In this document: positions 8,650 to 16,308 of the stretch, one piece after another
Layout: each line of letters begins with the position of its first letter
Numbering within the stretch: the first letter of the stretch is position 1
Assembly (NCBI RefSeq): GCF_900141985.1
Contig: NZ_FQZK01000010.1
Span: 186,001-250,000, forward strand
Reading direction: 5' to 3'
Source: Nocardiopsis flavescens
GTDB taxonomy: Bacteria > Actinomycetota > Actinomycetes > Streptosporangiales > Streptosporangiaceae
DNA length: 64,000 nucleotides
The notes under the pieces: generated by a model
Databases searched by the model: none
What the model was told of the DNA's origin: nothing
The model's input: only the letters and a program-made list of their open reading frames with translations
Made by a program: the position numbers and the translations under genes

Positions 8650-9500
8650 ACCGGGCGAAGCCGCCCCGCACCCCCGACACCCGCGACCCCGACCCCAGGG
8701 GGTCACCCCGGGGGGGTCGGGGGACCTCCCCCGGCAGACACAACGAAAACGCCCCCACGAGACGCCCGAAGGCCGCCGAGCAGGTTCGCCCCAGAGTCCG
8801 ATGAACCTTGGACAACGCAACCACAACCCCCGGGGCGAAGCCCCGCGCCGTGAGAGAGCGCCCCGCCCCGCCGATCACCACGACACCGGCCCCAGGGGCA
8901 ACGCGGAGACTTCGGGGACCTCCCCCGGCAGGAATGACGAAACGCCCACGCGAGGCGGGCGAAGGCCGCCGAGCCAGGTCGCCCCGCACACGACACAAGA
9001 GAACCCCGAAAGAACAGTCCCGACACCCGCGACCCCGACCCCAGGGGGTCACCCCGGGGGGGTCGGGGGGTCTCCCCCCGGCAGACACAACGAAGACGAC
9101 CCCGCGAGCGCGTTCACGCGCGAGCCAGGTCGTCCCAGAGCCGAGTGGGCCTGGGGCAACGCAACCACAACCCCCGGGGCGAAGCCCCGCGTCGTGAGAG
9201 AGCACCCCGCCCACCCCACCGATCACCACGCCCCCGGCCGCAGGGGGGTACCTCGGGGGGTTCGGGGGGTCTCCCCCCGGCAGACACAACGAAGACGACT
9301 CCACGAAGCACCCGAAGGCCGCCGGGCCGGGTCGCCCCGCACACGACGTAAGAGAACCCCGGAAGAACAGCCCCGACACCCGCGACCCCGACCCCAGGGG
9401 GTCACCTCGGGGGGTTTCGGGGGGTCTCCCCCCGGCGGACACAACGAAGACGACCCCGCGAGGCGGCCGAAGGCCACCGAGCAGGGTCGTCCCAGAGTCG
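8650..9500 (-). repeat. Tandem array of hairpin-rich repeats 3' of tRNA-Ala
   Basis: No gene is apparent from the pectate lyase operator region to the tRNA. A block containing CGGCAGACACAACGAA recurs at about 8732, 8926, 9079, 9278 and 9433. The spacings alternate (194, 153, 199 and 155 bases), so the true period is a two-part unit of about 350 bases. One type of interval carries ACCCCCGGGGCGAAGCCCCGCG, in which GGGGC/GCCCC arms enclose a GAA loop; the other carries CACCCGCGACCCCGACC. Each block read on the tRNA strand resembles the hairpin that ends the tRNA transcript (9450-9490). Long reading frames here are by-products of extreme GC and show no protein family. Confidence 0.75.
9450..9490 (-). 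terminator. Terminator of tRNA-Ala
   Basis: Read leftward from the tRNA 3' end, arms ACGACCC and GGGTCGT enclose a second stem (GGTGGCC with GGCCGCC, one G-U pair), followed by CTTCGTTGTG. The other tRNA-Ala copy has a closely similar hairpin at 25475-25514. Confidence 0.65.
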
Positions 9501-9502
9501 AG

Positions 9503-9575
9503 TGGAGCTATGGGGATTCGAACCCCAGACCTCCTCCATGCCATGGAGGCGCGCTACCAACTGCGCCATAGCCCC
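9503..9575 (-). tRNA. tRNA-Ala, anticodon GGC
   Basis: The 73-base gene folds as a standard cloverleaf: acceptor GGGGCTA with TAGCTCC (one G-U pair), D arm GCGC/GCGC, anticodon stem CCTCC/GGAGG with loop ATGGCAT giving anticodon GGC, and T arm TGGGG/CCCCA with TTCGAAT loop. The discriminator is A and CCA is not encoded. It reads GCC and GCT codons. The sequence is identical to the copy at 25526-25598. Confidence 0.95.
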
Positions 9576-9711
9576 TGGTGCGCCGCTCGGTTACCCCGGT
9601 CGGCGATGGATTCACTGTACCGGAGGTTAAGGGACGGTTGAGCCACGGGGTCACCGCCGTGGCACCTGGTGGAGGCGGCAGTGCCGGCGCGGGGCCGAAT
9701 ACCCTGGACGG

Positions 9712-10032
9712 GTGCCCGAATCAAAGCTTGAAATCCAGATGCTCCACGACCGCCTGCTGGTGAAGACGGTCCCCGACAAGAGCGAGCGGCGCAGCAGCGC
9801 GGGCCTGGTCATCCCGGACACGGTGAAGCTGGCCACCCGGCTCGCCTGGGGCGAGGTGGTCGGCGCGGGGACCGGGGCCCGCCACGTCAAGACCGGCGAC
9901 CGGGTCCTGTTCGACCCCGAGGAGCAGGGCGAGGTGGAGCTCAACGGCGAGCGCTACACCATCCTGCGGGAGCGGGACGTGCACGCGATCGCCAAGGAGG
10001 CCCCGGAGCGGGGCACCGGCCTGTACCTGTAG
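9712..10032 (+). CDS. GroES-family co-chaperonin paralogue
   Basis: The 106-residue protein has the GroES beta-barrel pattern: LHDRLLVKTVPDKSERRSSAGLVIPD near the N-terminus, where GLVIPD corresponds to the mobile loop that binds GroEL, then GDRVLFDPEEQGEVELNGERYTILRERDVHAI. No groEL lies nearby, and the residues after the mobile loop (TVKLATRLAW) differ from ordinary GroES, so it is a stand-alone paralogue. The GTG at 9712 has no ribosome site; TACCCT at 9700-9705 may be a -10 element giving a leaderless message. An alternative ATG lies at 9739. Target and partner are unknown. Confidence 0.82.
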   Translation: MPESKLEIQMLHDRLLVKTVPDKSERRSSAGLVIPDTVKLATRLAWGEVVGAGTGARHVKTGDRVLFDPEEQGEVELNGERYTILRERDVHAIAKEAPERGTGLYL

Positions 10033-10071
10033 CCCTCTCCCGGCCCGCGCGGAACACCGCCGCCGCCCGCG

Positions 10072-10671
10072 TCACCCGTCGCGCCCGGGACGGGCCTCCA
10101 CCGCCTTCACGAGGGAGTGCAGGCACAGGGTGAGCGCCTCGTAGGCGGGGACCCTGGCCGTGCCCACGTACGTCCAGCCGGCGTACAGCCCCGCCCAGAG
10201 CAGCTGCTCGGCCCACAGCGGGCCGATCCTGGGATCGACGGTGCCGTCCTCGTGGCCCCGTTCGATGAGCGCGCGCAGCGCGAGGTCCGCGGGGCCGCAC
10301 TCCTCCTCTTCCGTCGCGCCCTCGGCGAGGTCGTCGGAGCCGAACGCCAGCATGATCACCTTGCGCAGCGTGAAGTACTCGGCGACGAGCCGGGTGAACG
10401 CCTCGATGGCGGTGCCCTCGGTGGTGCGGGCGCGCTCGCACGCCTCGTCGATGAGCTCACCGGCGTACTCGCTCAGGGCCTCGGTGAGGTCGGTGCGTTC
10501 GGCGAAGTAGCGCTGGAGCGTACTGCGGGCCACCCCGGCGGTTCTGGCGACCTGGGACAGCGGGGCGGCGGGGTTGTCCCCGAGGACCTGCACGGCCGCG
10601 TCCAGGATGGCGCGGCGGGTGCGGGCACGGGTCCTCGTCTCTTCCTCCGAAGAGGGTGCGCTCTTCACCAT
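10072..10671 (-). CDS. TetR-family repressor of the adjacent ABC exporter
   Basis: The 199-residue protein has an N-terminal TetR helix-turn-helix (RRAILDAAVQVLGDNP, then SQVARTAGVARSTLQRYF) and an all-helical ligand-binding domain. It is divergent from the ABC exporter gene at 10738. The 66-base gap contains an inverted repeat (10713-10726) overlapping the exporter promoter, so it most likely represses the exporter until an inducer, perhaps a drug, binds. It converges with the GroES-like gene. Confidence 0.9.
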   Translation of the reverse strand: MVKSAPSSEEETRTRARTRRAILDAAVQVLGDNPAAPLSQVARTAGVARSTLQRYFAERTDLTEALSEYAGELIDEACERARTTEGTAIEAFTRLVAEYFTLRKVIMLAFGSDDLAEGATEEEECGPADLALRALIERGHEDGTVDPRIGPLWAEQLLWAGLYAGWTYVGTARVPAYEALTLCLHSLVKAVEARPGRDG

Positions 10672-10700
10672 GCGTCCATCCTAGAGTGATGGGTATTTGG

Positions 10701-10730
10701 TTGACAATAATCGGTCACCTGTGACCTAAT
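10701..10730 (+). promoter_or_regulatory. Promoter with TetR operator, probably leaderless
   Basis: A consensus -35 TTGACA (10701-10706) is followed after 18 bases by CCTAAT (10725-10730), 7 bases before the ABC exporter ATG. No Shine-Dalgarno sequence fits between, so transcription probably begins at or beside the ATG. The inverted repeat GGTCAC-CT-GTGACC (10713-10726) overlaps the -10 region and suits repression by the divergent TetR. Confidence 0.6.
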
Positions 10731-10737
10731 TTCAAGC

Positions 10738-12600
10738 ATGGCTGAACGTATTGCGACAACCGACGACCCGCCCTCGGCGGAGTCCTCGCCCGAGGCGGAA
10801 CCCCGCTTCGCCCAACTGAAGGTGCTGTGGTCGTTCGTACGGCCGCACCGCCGCAAGCTGCTGCTGGGCCTGGTGCTGGCCCTGTTCGGCTCGGCGCTGG
10901 AGCTGGCCAATCCCATGGTGGTCAAGCTCGTCCTGGACACCCTGTCCGACGGCGGCGGGCTGGCGGTGCCCATCGCCCTGCTGCTGGGCCTGTTCGCGGT
11001 CGGCGCGGTGCTGGGCGTCTACCACTGGATCCTGCTGGGCACGGTCGCCGAGAAGGTCGTGCTGGACGCGCGCACCTCCCTGGTGCGCCGCTACTTCCGG
11101 GCCGCGCTCGTACCGCTGTCCAGGCGCCCCACCGGCGAGCTGGTCACCCGGGCCACCTCCGACACCGTGCTGCTGCGCGAGGCCGCCTCCAGCAGCGTCA
11201 TCAGCCTCATCAACGGCGGCGTGCTGCTGGTCGGCACCCTGGTCATGATGGCGGTCCTGGACCTGGTGCTGGTCTCCGTCACCGCGGGGGCCGTACTCGT
11301 GGTCACGGTCCTGTTCCTCGCCCTGATGCCCGCCCTGGCCAGGGCCCAGGAGAAGGCCCAGAACTCGCTGGGCCTGATGGGCGGCGTGCTGGACGGCGCG
11401 CTGCGGGCCATCCGCACCGTCAAGGTGAGCCGGGCCGAGGAACGCCTGGGCGACAAGATCCTGGAGCACGCCCGCGAGTCCGCCGAGCACGGCGTGCGGG
11501 CGGTCCGCCGGGAGGCGGTGGCCTGGACGATCGCGTTCAGCGGCGTCCAGCTGGCGATCATCGCCATCCTGGGCTTCGGCGCCCTGCGGGTGGCCTCCGG
11601 CGACATCGGGGTGTCCACCCTGATCGCGTTCCTGCTGTACGCGTTCACGCTGCTCACCCCGGTCATGGAGCTCTCCCAGAGCGTGAGCACGCTCCAGTCG
11701 GGCATCGCCGCCGCCAAGCGGATCCGCGAGGTGGAGGCGATCCCGCTGGAGCCGGCGGCCGAGGCTCCGGCGGTCCCTCCCGGTCCCGGCCCGGCGGTCG
11801 GCGGGCACGCCGCCCCCGGCCGCGGCGACGCCCCGGAGGCGCTGCTGGAGCTGCGCGGGGTGACCGCCCGCTACGCCCCGGGCGCCGCGCCCGCGCTGAC
11901 GGCGGTGGACCTGGTGATCCCCCGGCGGGGGCACACCGCGATCGTGGGCCCGTCGGGCGCGGGCAAGACCACGGTGCTCTCGCTGCTGCTGCGCTTCCTG
12001 GAGCCCGAGGGCGGGGAGCTGCGGGTGGGCGGCACCCCCTACCGGGAGCTGACCCCCGAGCAGGTGCGCGCGCACTTCGCCTACGTGGAGCAGGACACCC
12101 CGGTGATCCCGGGCACCCTGCGGGAGAACCTGCTGTTCAGCCGCCCGGACGCGACCGAGGAGGAGATCCTGCGGGTGATCGGGGACGTCCGCCTGGCCGA
12201 CAAGGTCGAGGCCCTGGCGGAGGGGCTGGACACCCCGCTGGACGCCACGGCGTTCTCGGGCGGCCAGCGCCAGCGGGTGGCCCTGGCCCGGGCGCTGCTG
12301 CGCTCGCCCGACGTGCTGCTGCTGGACGAGGCGACCTCGCAGGTGGACGCCATCACGGAGGCGGCGATCACCGAGAGCGTGCGGCGCCACGCCGCCGGGA
12401 ACGCCGTGGTGACGGTGGCGCACCGCCTGTCGACGGTGATCCACGCGGACCGGATCATCCTGATGGAGGACGGCGGGGTGCGCGCCCAGGGGACGCACAC
12501 CGAACTGCTGGAGCGCGACACCCTGTACCGGGACCTGGTCTCGGCGCTGCACATCGCCGAGGTCGAGGCCGAGGTACCGGAGCCGACCGCGGCCGGCTGA
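10738..12600 (+). CDS. ABC exporter half-transporter (fused membrane and ATPase domains)
   Basis: The 620-residue protein has an ABC exporter membrane domain of six helices (residues about 30-330, including LLLGLVLALFGSALELANPMV in part) and a nucleotide-binding domain with Walker A GPSGAGKTT, signature FSGGQRQRVALARALL, Walker B VLLLDEATSQVD and switch AHRLSTV. It would act as a homodimer in the plasma membrane. The TetR divergent arrangement suggests drug or metabolite efflux. Translation probably starts from a leaderless message. A GC-rich hairpin follows at 12622. Confidence 0.92.
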   Translation: MAERIATTDDPPSAESSPEAEPRFAQLKVLWSFVRPHRRKLLLGLVLALFGSALELANPMVVKLVLDTLSDGGGLAVPIALLLGLFAVGAVLGVYHWILLGTVAEKVVLDARTSLVRRYFRAALVPLSRRPTGELVTRATSDTVLLREAASSSVISLINGGVLLVGTLVMMAVLDLVLVSVTAGAVLVVTVLFLALMPALARAQEKAQNSLGLMGGVLDGALRAIRTVKVSRAEERLGDKILEHARESAEHGVRAVRREAVAWTIAFSGVQLAIIAILGFGALRVASGDIGVSTLIAFLLYAFTLLTPVMELSQSVSTLQSGIAAAKRIREVEAIPLEPAAEAPAVPPGPGPAVGGHAAPGRGDAPEALLELRGVTARYAPGAAPALTAVDLVIPRRGHTAIVGPSGAGKTTVLSLLLRFLEPEGGELRVGGTPYRELTPEQVRAHFAYVEQDTPVIPGTLRENLLFSRPDATEEEILRVIGDVRLADKVEALAEGLDTPLDATAFSGGQRQRVALARALLRSPDVLLLDEATSQVDAITEAAITESVRRHAAGNAVVTVAHRLSTVIHADRIILMEDGGVRAQGTHTELLERDTLYRDLVSALHIAEVEAEVPEPTAAG

Positions 12601-12621
12601 GCCGCGGGGCGTTCGGCCGCG

Positions 12622-12655
12622 CCGCCCCGGTCCGGGAGTCCCCGGGCCGGGGCGG
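12622..12655. terminator. Shared terminator between convergent genes
   Basis: A 15-bp stem (CCGCCCCGGTCCGGG with CCCGGGCCGGGGCGG, one G-U pair in one direction) closes a 4-base loop midway between the ABC exporter and the monooxygenase. It can serve both strands. Confidence 0.65.
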
Positions 12656-12690
12656 TCCCGTGTCCGGTCCGGGTCATCGGCCGCGGGCGC

Positions 12691-13740
12691 TCATCCGAGC
12701 AGCGCGCCCGCGGTGCGCAGGGCTCCGTCGCGCAGCCCGGTGAGGCGGGTGGCGGTGGCCAGCCCGCTCATCGCGCGGGAGGCGCGGACCAGGCGCCCGG
12801 CCGGGCGGCGGCGGACCCGGTCGTAGCGGGCCAGTCCCGCGGCGACGGCGGGCGCCTCCCCCAGGGCCGCCGCCAGGGCCGCGGCGTCCACCAGCGACTC
12901 GCAGGCGCCCCGGCCCAGGTTGGGGGCCATGGCGTGGGCGGAGTCGCCGATGAGGACGTGGCGCCCGCGCACGTACGAGGGCAGGGCGGGCAGGTCGTAG
13001 AGGGTGCGGCGGTCGACGGGGGTGCCGGGCAGGGCGTCCAGGACCCGGACGACGCCCGCGTGCCACCCCCCGTAGAGCCGGCGCAGCAGGGGGAGGGGGT
13101 CGGCGCGCGGGTCGGGGGCCAGGTCGGCGCGCACCGCGGCGTACCAGTTGGTGGCGTGCCCGTCCATGGGGGTGGCGCCGAAGACGCGGCCCCTCCCCCA
13201 CGTCTCGGTGAAGACTCCGGTGTGGCCGGGCACGGCGCCGCGGTAGGCGACGGTGCCCAGCTCCCTCGGGGACGGCGCCCCGGGGAAGGCGCCGCGGCGG
13301 ACCGCGCCGTTGAGCCCGTCGGCCCCGACGACCACGGCGAACCCGGCCGTGCCCGTGCCCGAGGCGACCTCCTCGGCGGTGACGGGGGTGTTCCAGCGGA
13401 CCGTCCCCTCCGGCAGGGCGCCGACGAGGATCTCCAGCAGCGCGGAGCGGGCGACCAGGCGCGCGGAGGGTGCCCGGGCATCGAGCCGGGCCAGGGAGCG
13501 CCCGTCGGAGGCGAGCAGCCGGGCGGCGGTGGGGACGCTGCCGGTGGCGCGGACCCGCGCGCCCAGGCCGAGGCGGTCCAGGGCCTCCAGCGCGGGCGGC
13601 CACATGCCCAGCGCCCCGCCGATGTCGGGGGGTCCGGGATGGCGCTCGCGCACCTCGACCTCCCAGCCGCGGTCCAGCAGGCCGCGGGCGGCCGCGAGCC
13701 CGGCGATGCCGCCGCCGACGATGAGTGCTCTACCGTTCAT
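12691..13740 (-). CDS. FAD-dependent monooxygenase (PHBH/salicylate-hydroxylase fold)
   Basis: The 349-residue protein begins with the dinucleotide-binding motif ALIVGGGIAGLAAARGL and has VVVGADGLNGAVRR (the DG motif contacting FAD and NADPH) and HVLIGDSAHAMAPNLGRGA (the GD motif binding the FAD ribityl chain). These define class A flavoprotein hydroxylases, which insert one oxygen atom into aromatic or similar substrates using NAD(P)H. At 349 residues it is on the short side of the family (usually 380-420). It is divergent from the TetR gene at 13795, with a double operator between them, so expression is probably inducible by a small molecule. Confidence 0.88.
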   Translation of the reverse strand: MNGRALIVGGGIAGLAAARGLLDRGWEVEVRERHPGPPDIGGALGMWPPALEALDRLGLGARVRATGSVPTAARLLASDGRSLARLDARAPSARLVARSALLEILVGALPEGTVRWNTPVTAEEVASGTGTAGFAVVVGADGLNGAVRRGAFPGAPSPRELGTVAYRGAVPGHTGVFTETWGRGRVFGATPMDGHATNWYAAVRADLAPDPRADPLPLLRRLYGGWHAGVVRVLDALPGTPVDRRTLYDLPALPSYVRGRHVLIGDSAHAMAPNLGRGACESLVDAAALAAALGEAPAVAAGLARYDRVRRRPAGRLVRASRAMSGLATATRLTGLRDGALRTAGALLG

Positions 13741-13750
13741 GCGCCCACGC

Positions 13751-13787
13751 TACTACGATCATAGTAAGGAGTCACTACGAATATAGT
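13751..13787. promoter_or_regulatory. Double TetR operator between monooxygenase and TetR genes
   Basis: TACTACGATCATAGTA (13751-13766) and ACTACGAATATAGT (13774-13787) share the pattern ACTACGA(N2)ATAGT. Their centres are 22 bp apart, about two helical turns, so dimers on both sites would lie on the same face. The TetR gene at 13795 is the obvious candidate binder. Confidence 0.65.
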
Positions 13788-13794
13788 CCTGTCC

Positions 13795-14397
13795 ATGTCG
13801 CAAACCCGCGAACGCGCCCTGGACGCCGCCATCACCCTGCTCGGCACGGGGGGCGTGCACGCCCTCACCCACGGGCGGGTGGACGCCGAGGCGGGCCTGC
13901 CCCGGGGGTCGGCCTCCAACCACTTCCGCACGCGCGACGCCCTGGTCGCCGCCGCCGTGGAGCGGCTGGAGGAGCTGGACCGGCGCGACTGGGCCGCGAT
14001 GAACCTGCCCCGGGAGCCGACGCTCGACCTGTTCCTGGACGCCGTGGAGAGGTTCGTCGAGATCTCGGTGACCACCGACCGGGTCCGCACCGTCGCCCGC
14101 TACGCGCTGTCGGTGGAGGCCACCCACGACCCGCGGATCGCCGAGGCCCTGGCCCGGGGCGCCGGGCTCATCCAGGAGTGGGGGGCGCGCGTCCTCGCCG
14201 ACCTGGGCGCGGCCGACCCGCAGGCCGCCATGCGCACCCTCATGGCCTACGCCGACGGGCTCATGCTGCGCGGGCTGCTCCGCCCCGGAACGGCCGAGCC
14301 CCGGGAGCGGATGGCCGCGGTGGTCCGGGCCTGCCTGGGCCGGCCCGGGGACGGCCCGGAGCGGGGCCGGGGCGATCCGGCCCCGCTCAGCCCTTGA
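13795..14397 (+). CDS. TetR-family transcriptional regulator
   Basis: The 200-residue protein has the TetR helix-turn-helix (RALDAAITLLGTGGVHAL, then GLPRGSASNHFRTRDALV) and a helical C-terminal ligand domain. It probably represses itself and the divergent FAD monooxygenase through the two sites at 13751-13787. The ATG lies only 7 bases after the second operator box and has no clear ribosome site. Its 3' end overlaps, tail to tail, the last 11 bases of the sugar permease gene, and a hairpin (14359-14388) is embedded in that overlap. Confidence 0.9.
   Translation: MSQTRERALDAAITLLGTGGVHALTHGRVDAEAGLPRGSASNHFRTRDALVAAAVERLEELDRRDWAAMNLPREPTLDLFLDAVERFVEISVTTDRVRTVARYALSVEATHDPRIAEALARGAGLIQEWGARVLADLGAADPQAAMRTLMAYADGLMLRGLLRPGTAEPRERMAAVVRACLGRPGDGPERGRGDPAPLSP
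14359..14388. terminator. Hairpin inside the overlapping 3' ends of two convergent genes
   Basis: Perfect 12-bp arms (GAGCGGGGCCGG with CCGGCCCCGCTC) around a 6-base loop. It lies within the TetR coding sequence and touches the stop codon of the permease gene, so it must form after or behind the last ribosomes if it terminates transcription. Confidence 0.5.
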
Positions 14398-15298
14398 CCG
14401 CCCCGGAGGTCAGCCCGGCCACGATCCGGCGCTGGAGCACCAGCGCGAAGAGGATCAGCGGCACCGACACCAGCACCGAGGCCGCCATGATCTGGCCGAT
14501 CGGGTTCTCGTACCCGACGCGCTGGAAGGTGCCGATGAACACCGGGACCGTCTGCACGTTGAGGTCGCGGGGCGCGAACGAGAACGCCAGCAGGAACTCG
14601 TTGGTGGCGTACACGAACGTCAGGATCGACGCCGCGCCCACCCCCGGGGCCGCCAGCGGGGCGACCACCCGCCAGAACGCCTGGAACGGCGTGGCCCCGT
14701 CCACCTTCGCGGACTCCTCGATCTCCCGGGGGATGCCCGCGAAGAACGTGGCGAGGATGAAGACGGCCAGCGGCAGCGTGAGCGCCACGTACGGGACGAC
14801 CATGCCCAGGTAGTTGTTGAGCAGGTTGATGCCCGTCAGCGCGTTGAGCTCCAGGTACATCTGGTACAGCGGGTTGACCAGCGCCACCGGCGGGAAGAGC
14901 GTGGCCACCAGGGTCAGGGCCAGGACCAGGAACCTCCCGCGCAGCGGCAGCCGGGCCAGCGCGTAGCCCGCCAGCGCGGCCACCGGGATGCACACGAGGG
15001 TGGTCAGCGCCGCCACGACCAGCGAGTTGCGCAGCGCGTACTGGAACCCCAGCCCGAAGACCTGCTCGTAGTTGTCCAGCCCGAACGGCCCGCTGAAGAT
15101 GTCGGGGTCGGTGAGCGCGTCCGCCCCGGAGCGCAGGCTGGTCATGGCCATCCACAGGAACGGGAACAGGCACCACACCACCACCACGGCCAGGCCGAGC
15201 AGCTTGAGCGCGCCCAACGCCCACGGCGGCGTCCTCCGGCGCGGCCGGTGCGCCTCCCGCACCGTCTCGCGGGCCCTGGCCTCCTCCGACGTCGTCAC
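14387..15298 (-). CDS. Sugar ABC importer permease, MalG-type
   Basis: The 303-residue protein starts at the GTG at 15298, overlapping the stop of the upstream permease (GTGA). It has six membrane segments and the cytoplasmic EAA loop (REIEESAKVDGATPFQAFWRV in two parts), which contacts the ATPase. This is the CUT1-family MalG/AraQ type of inner-membrane permease. It forms a heterodimer with the MalF-type protein encoded upstream and would import an oligosaccharide delivered by the lipoprotein at 16309. No ATPase gene is present in the operon. Confidence 0.9.
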   Translation of the reverse strand: MTTSEEARARETVREAHRPRRRTPPWALGALKLLGLAVVVVWCLFPFLWMAMTSLRSGADALTDPDIFSGPFGLDNYEQVFGLGFQYALRNSLVVAALTTLVCIPVAALAGYALARLPLRGRFLVLALTLVATLFPPVALVNPLYQMYLELNALTGINLLNNYLGMVVPYVALTLPLAVFILATFFAGIPREIEESAKVDGATPFQAFWRVVAPLAAPGVGAASILTFVYATNEFLLAFSFAPRDLNVQTVPVFIGTFQRVGYENPIGQIMAASVLVSVPLILFALVLQRRIVAGLTSGAVKG

Positions 15299-16305
15299 CG
15301 CTTCACCTCCCGGGCCGTGTCGCCGACCATGTGGCGCCCCATCCGGGAGATGAAGGCCAGGCCGACCAGCATGACGATCACGAAGGTGACCGTGGACAGC
15401 GCGCTCGCGTACCCGAGCCGGGGCTCGGCGACGAGGAAGCGCTGCGCGTACACCGACAGTGTCGCCAGCGAGTTGGAGTACCCGGCGAACACGTACGCGA
15501 AGTCGAACATGCGCAGCGCGTCCACCGTGCGGAACAGGAGCGCCACCACGATCGCGGGGCGCAGCAGCGGCAGGGTGACCGACCAGAAGCGCTGGAACAC
15601 CCCGGCGCCGTCGATCTCGGCCGCCTCGTAGTAGTCCTTGGGGATCGTCTGGAGTCCCGCCAGGAGCAGCAGCGCCACGAACGGCGCGGTCTTCCAGACG
15701 TCCGCGGCGATGATGCCGACCATGGACCAGACCGGGTCGCGCAGCCAGTTGACGTCGGTGCCGAGCACCGCGTTCACGAAACCCGGGTTGTGGTCGAACA
15801 TGTAGCGCCACACCTGTGCCGCGACCGCCGTGGGGATCACCCACGGCACCAGGATCACCGCGCGGGTCAGGCCGCGGCCGACGAACGCCTGGTGCATGAT
15901 CAGCGCGAAGCCCAGGCCGACCGTGAACTCCAGCGTCACCGAGGCCGCGGTGAAGACCAGGGTGTTGAGCGCCGCGTTGTAGAAGCCGGGGTCGGTGAGG
16001 GCCCGCGCGTAGTTCCCCAGCCCCGCGAAGTCCTGGTGGAAGCCCCGGATCTCGTAGAGGCTCATCAGAACGGCGTAGAAGACCGGGAAGAGCGCGATGA
16101 CCGCCATGAAGGCGAACGAGGGGGTCAGGAAGATCCGCCCCATCGCCCGTTCGCCCAGGCCGCGGCGCCGGGGGCGGCGGGGCGGCCGGCCCCCTCCCCG
16201 GGCGGTCCGGCCGCCCCCGCCGCTGCCGCCTCCGCCGCCGCGGGGGGCGGGCACGCCCCCCGTCCGGCCGTCGCGTCCGTTCTCGCTGCTCTGTCGGATC
16301 GCCAT
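15295..16305 (-). CDS. Sugar ABC importer permease, MalF-type
   Basis: The 336-residue protein has a low-complexity Gly/Arg-rich cytoplasmic N-terminus (about residues 15-50), then six membrane helices beginning at RIFLTPSFAFMAVIALFPVF, and the EAA loop KDYYEAAEIDGAGVFQRFW. It belongs to the CUT1 MalF/UgpA family and pairs with the MalG-type permease. It starts 3 bases after the binding-protein gene and overlaps the next gene by 4 bases, so the three genes form a tight operon. Confidence 0.9.
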   Translation of the reverse strand: MAIRQSSENGRDGRTGGVPAPRGGGGGSGGGGRTARGGGRPPRRPRRRGLGERAMGRIFLTPSFAFMAVIALFPVFYAVLMSLYEIRGFHQDFAGLGNYARALTDPGFYNAALNTLVFTAASVTLEFTVGLGFALIMHQAFVGRGLTRAVILVPWVIPTAVAAQVWRYMFDHNPGFVNAVLGTDVNWLRDPVWSMVGIIAADVWKTAPFVALLLLAGLQTIPKDYYEAAEIDGAGVFQRFWSVTLPLLRPAIVVALLFRTVDALRMFDFAYVFAGYSNSLATLSVYAQRFLVAEPRLGYASALSTVTFVIVMLVGLAFISRMGRHMVGDTAREVKR

Positions 16306-16308
16306 GTC

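Noticed and set aside
8230..9480. Long open reading frames on both strands (over 300 codons) in the tRNA-Ala downstream tract
   Set aside because: They arise because stops are rare in extremely GC-rich DNA. The translations are Pro/Arg/Gly-rich, follow the tandem repeats, and run into the tRNA gene.
8650..9500. CRISPR array
   Set aside because: Repeat spacing is 150-200 bases with repeats themselves diverged and intervening sequences also repeated; no cas genes are present.
10732..12552. A 606-codon minus-strand frame opposite the ABC exporter
   Set aside because: The product is Gln/His/Arg-rich low complexity, as expected opposite a GC-rich membrane-protein gene; Walker motifs are on the plus strand.
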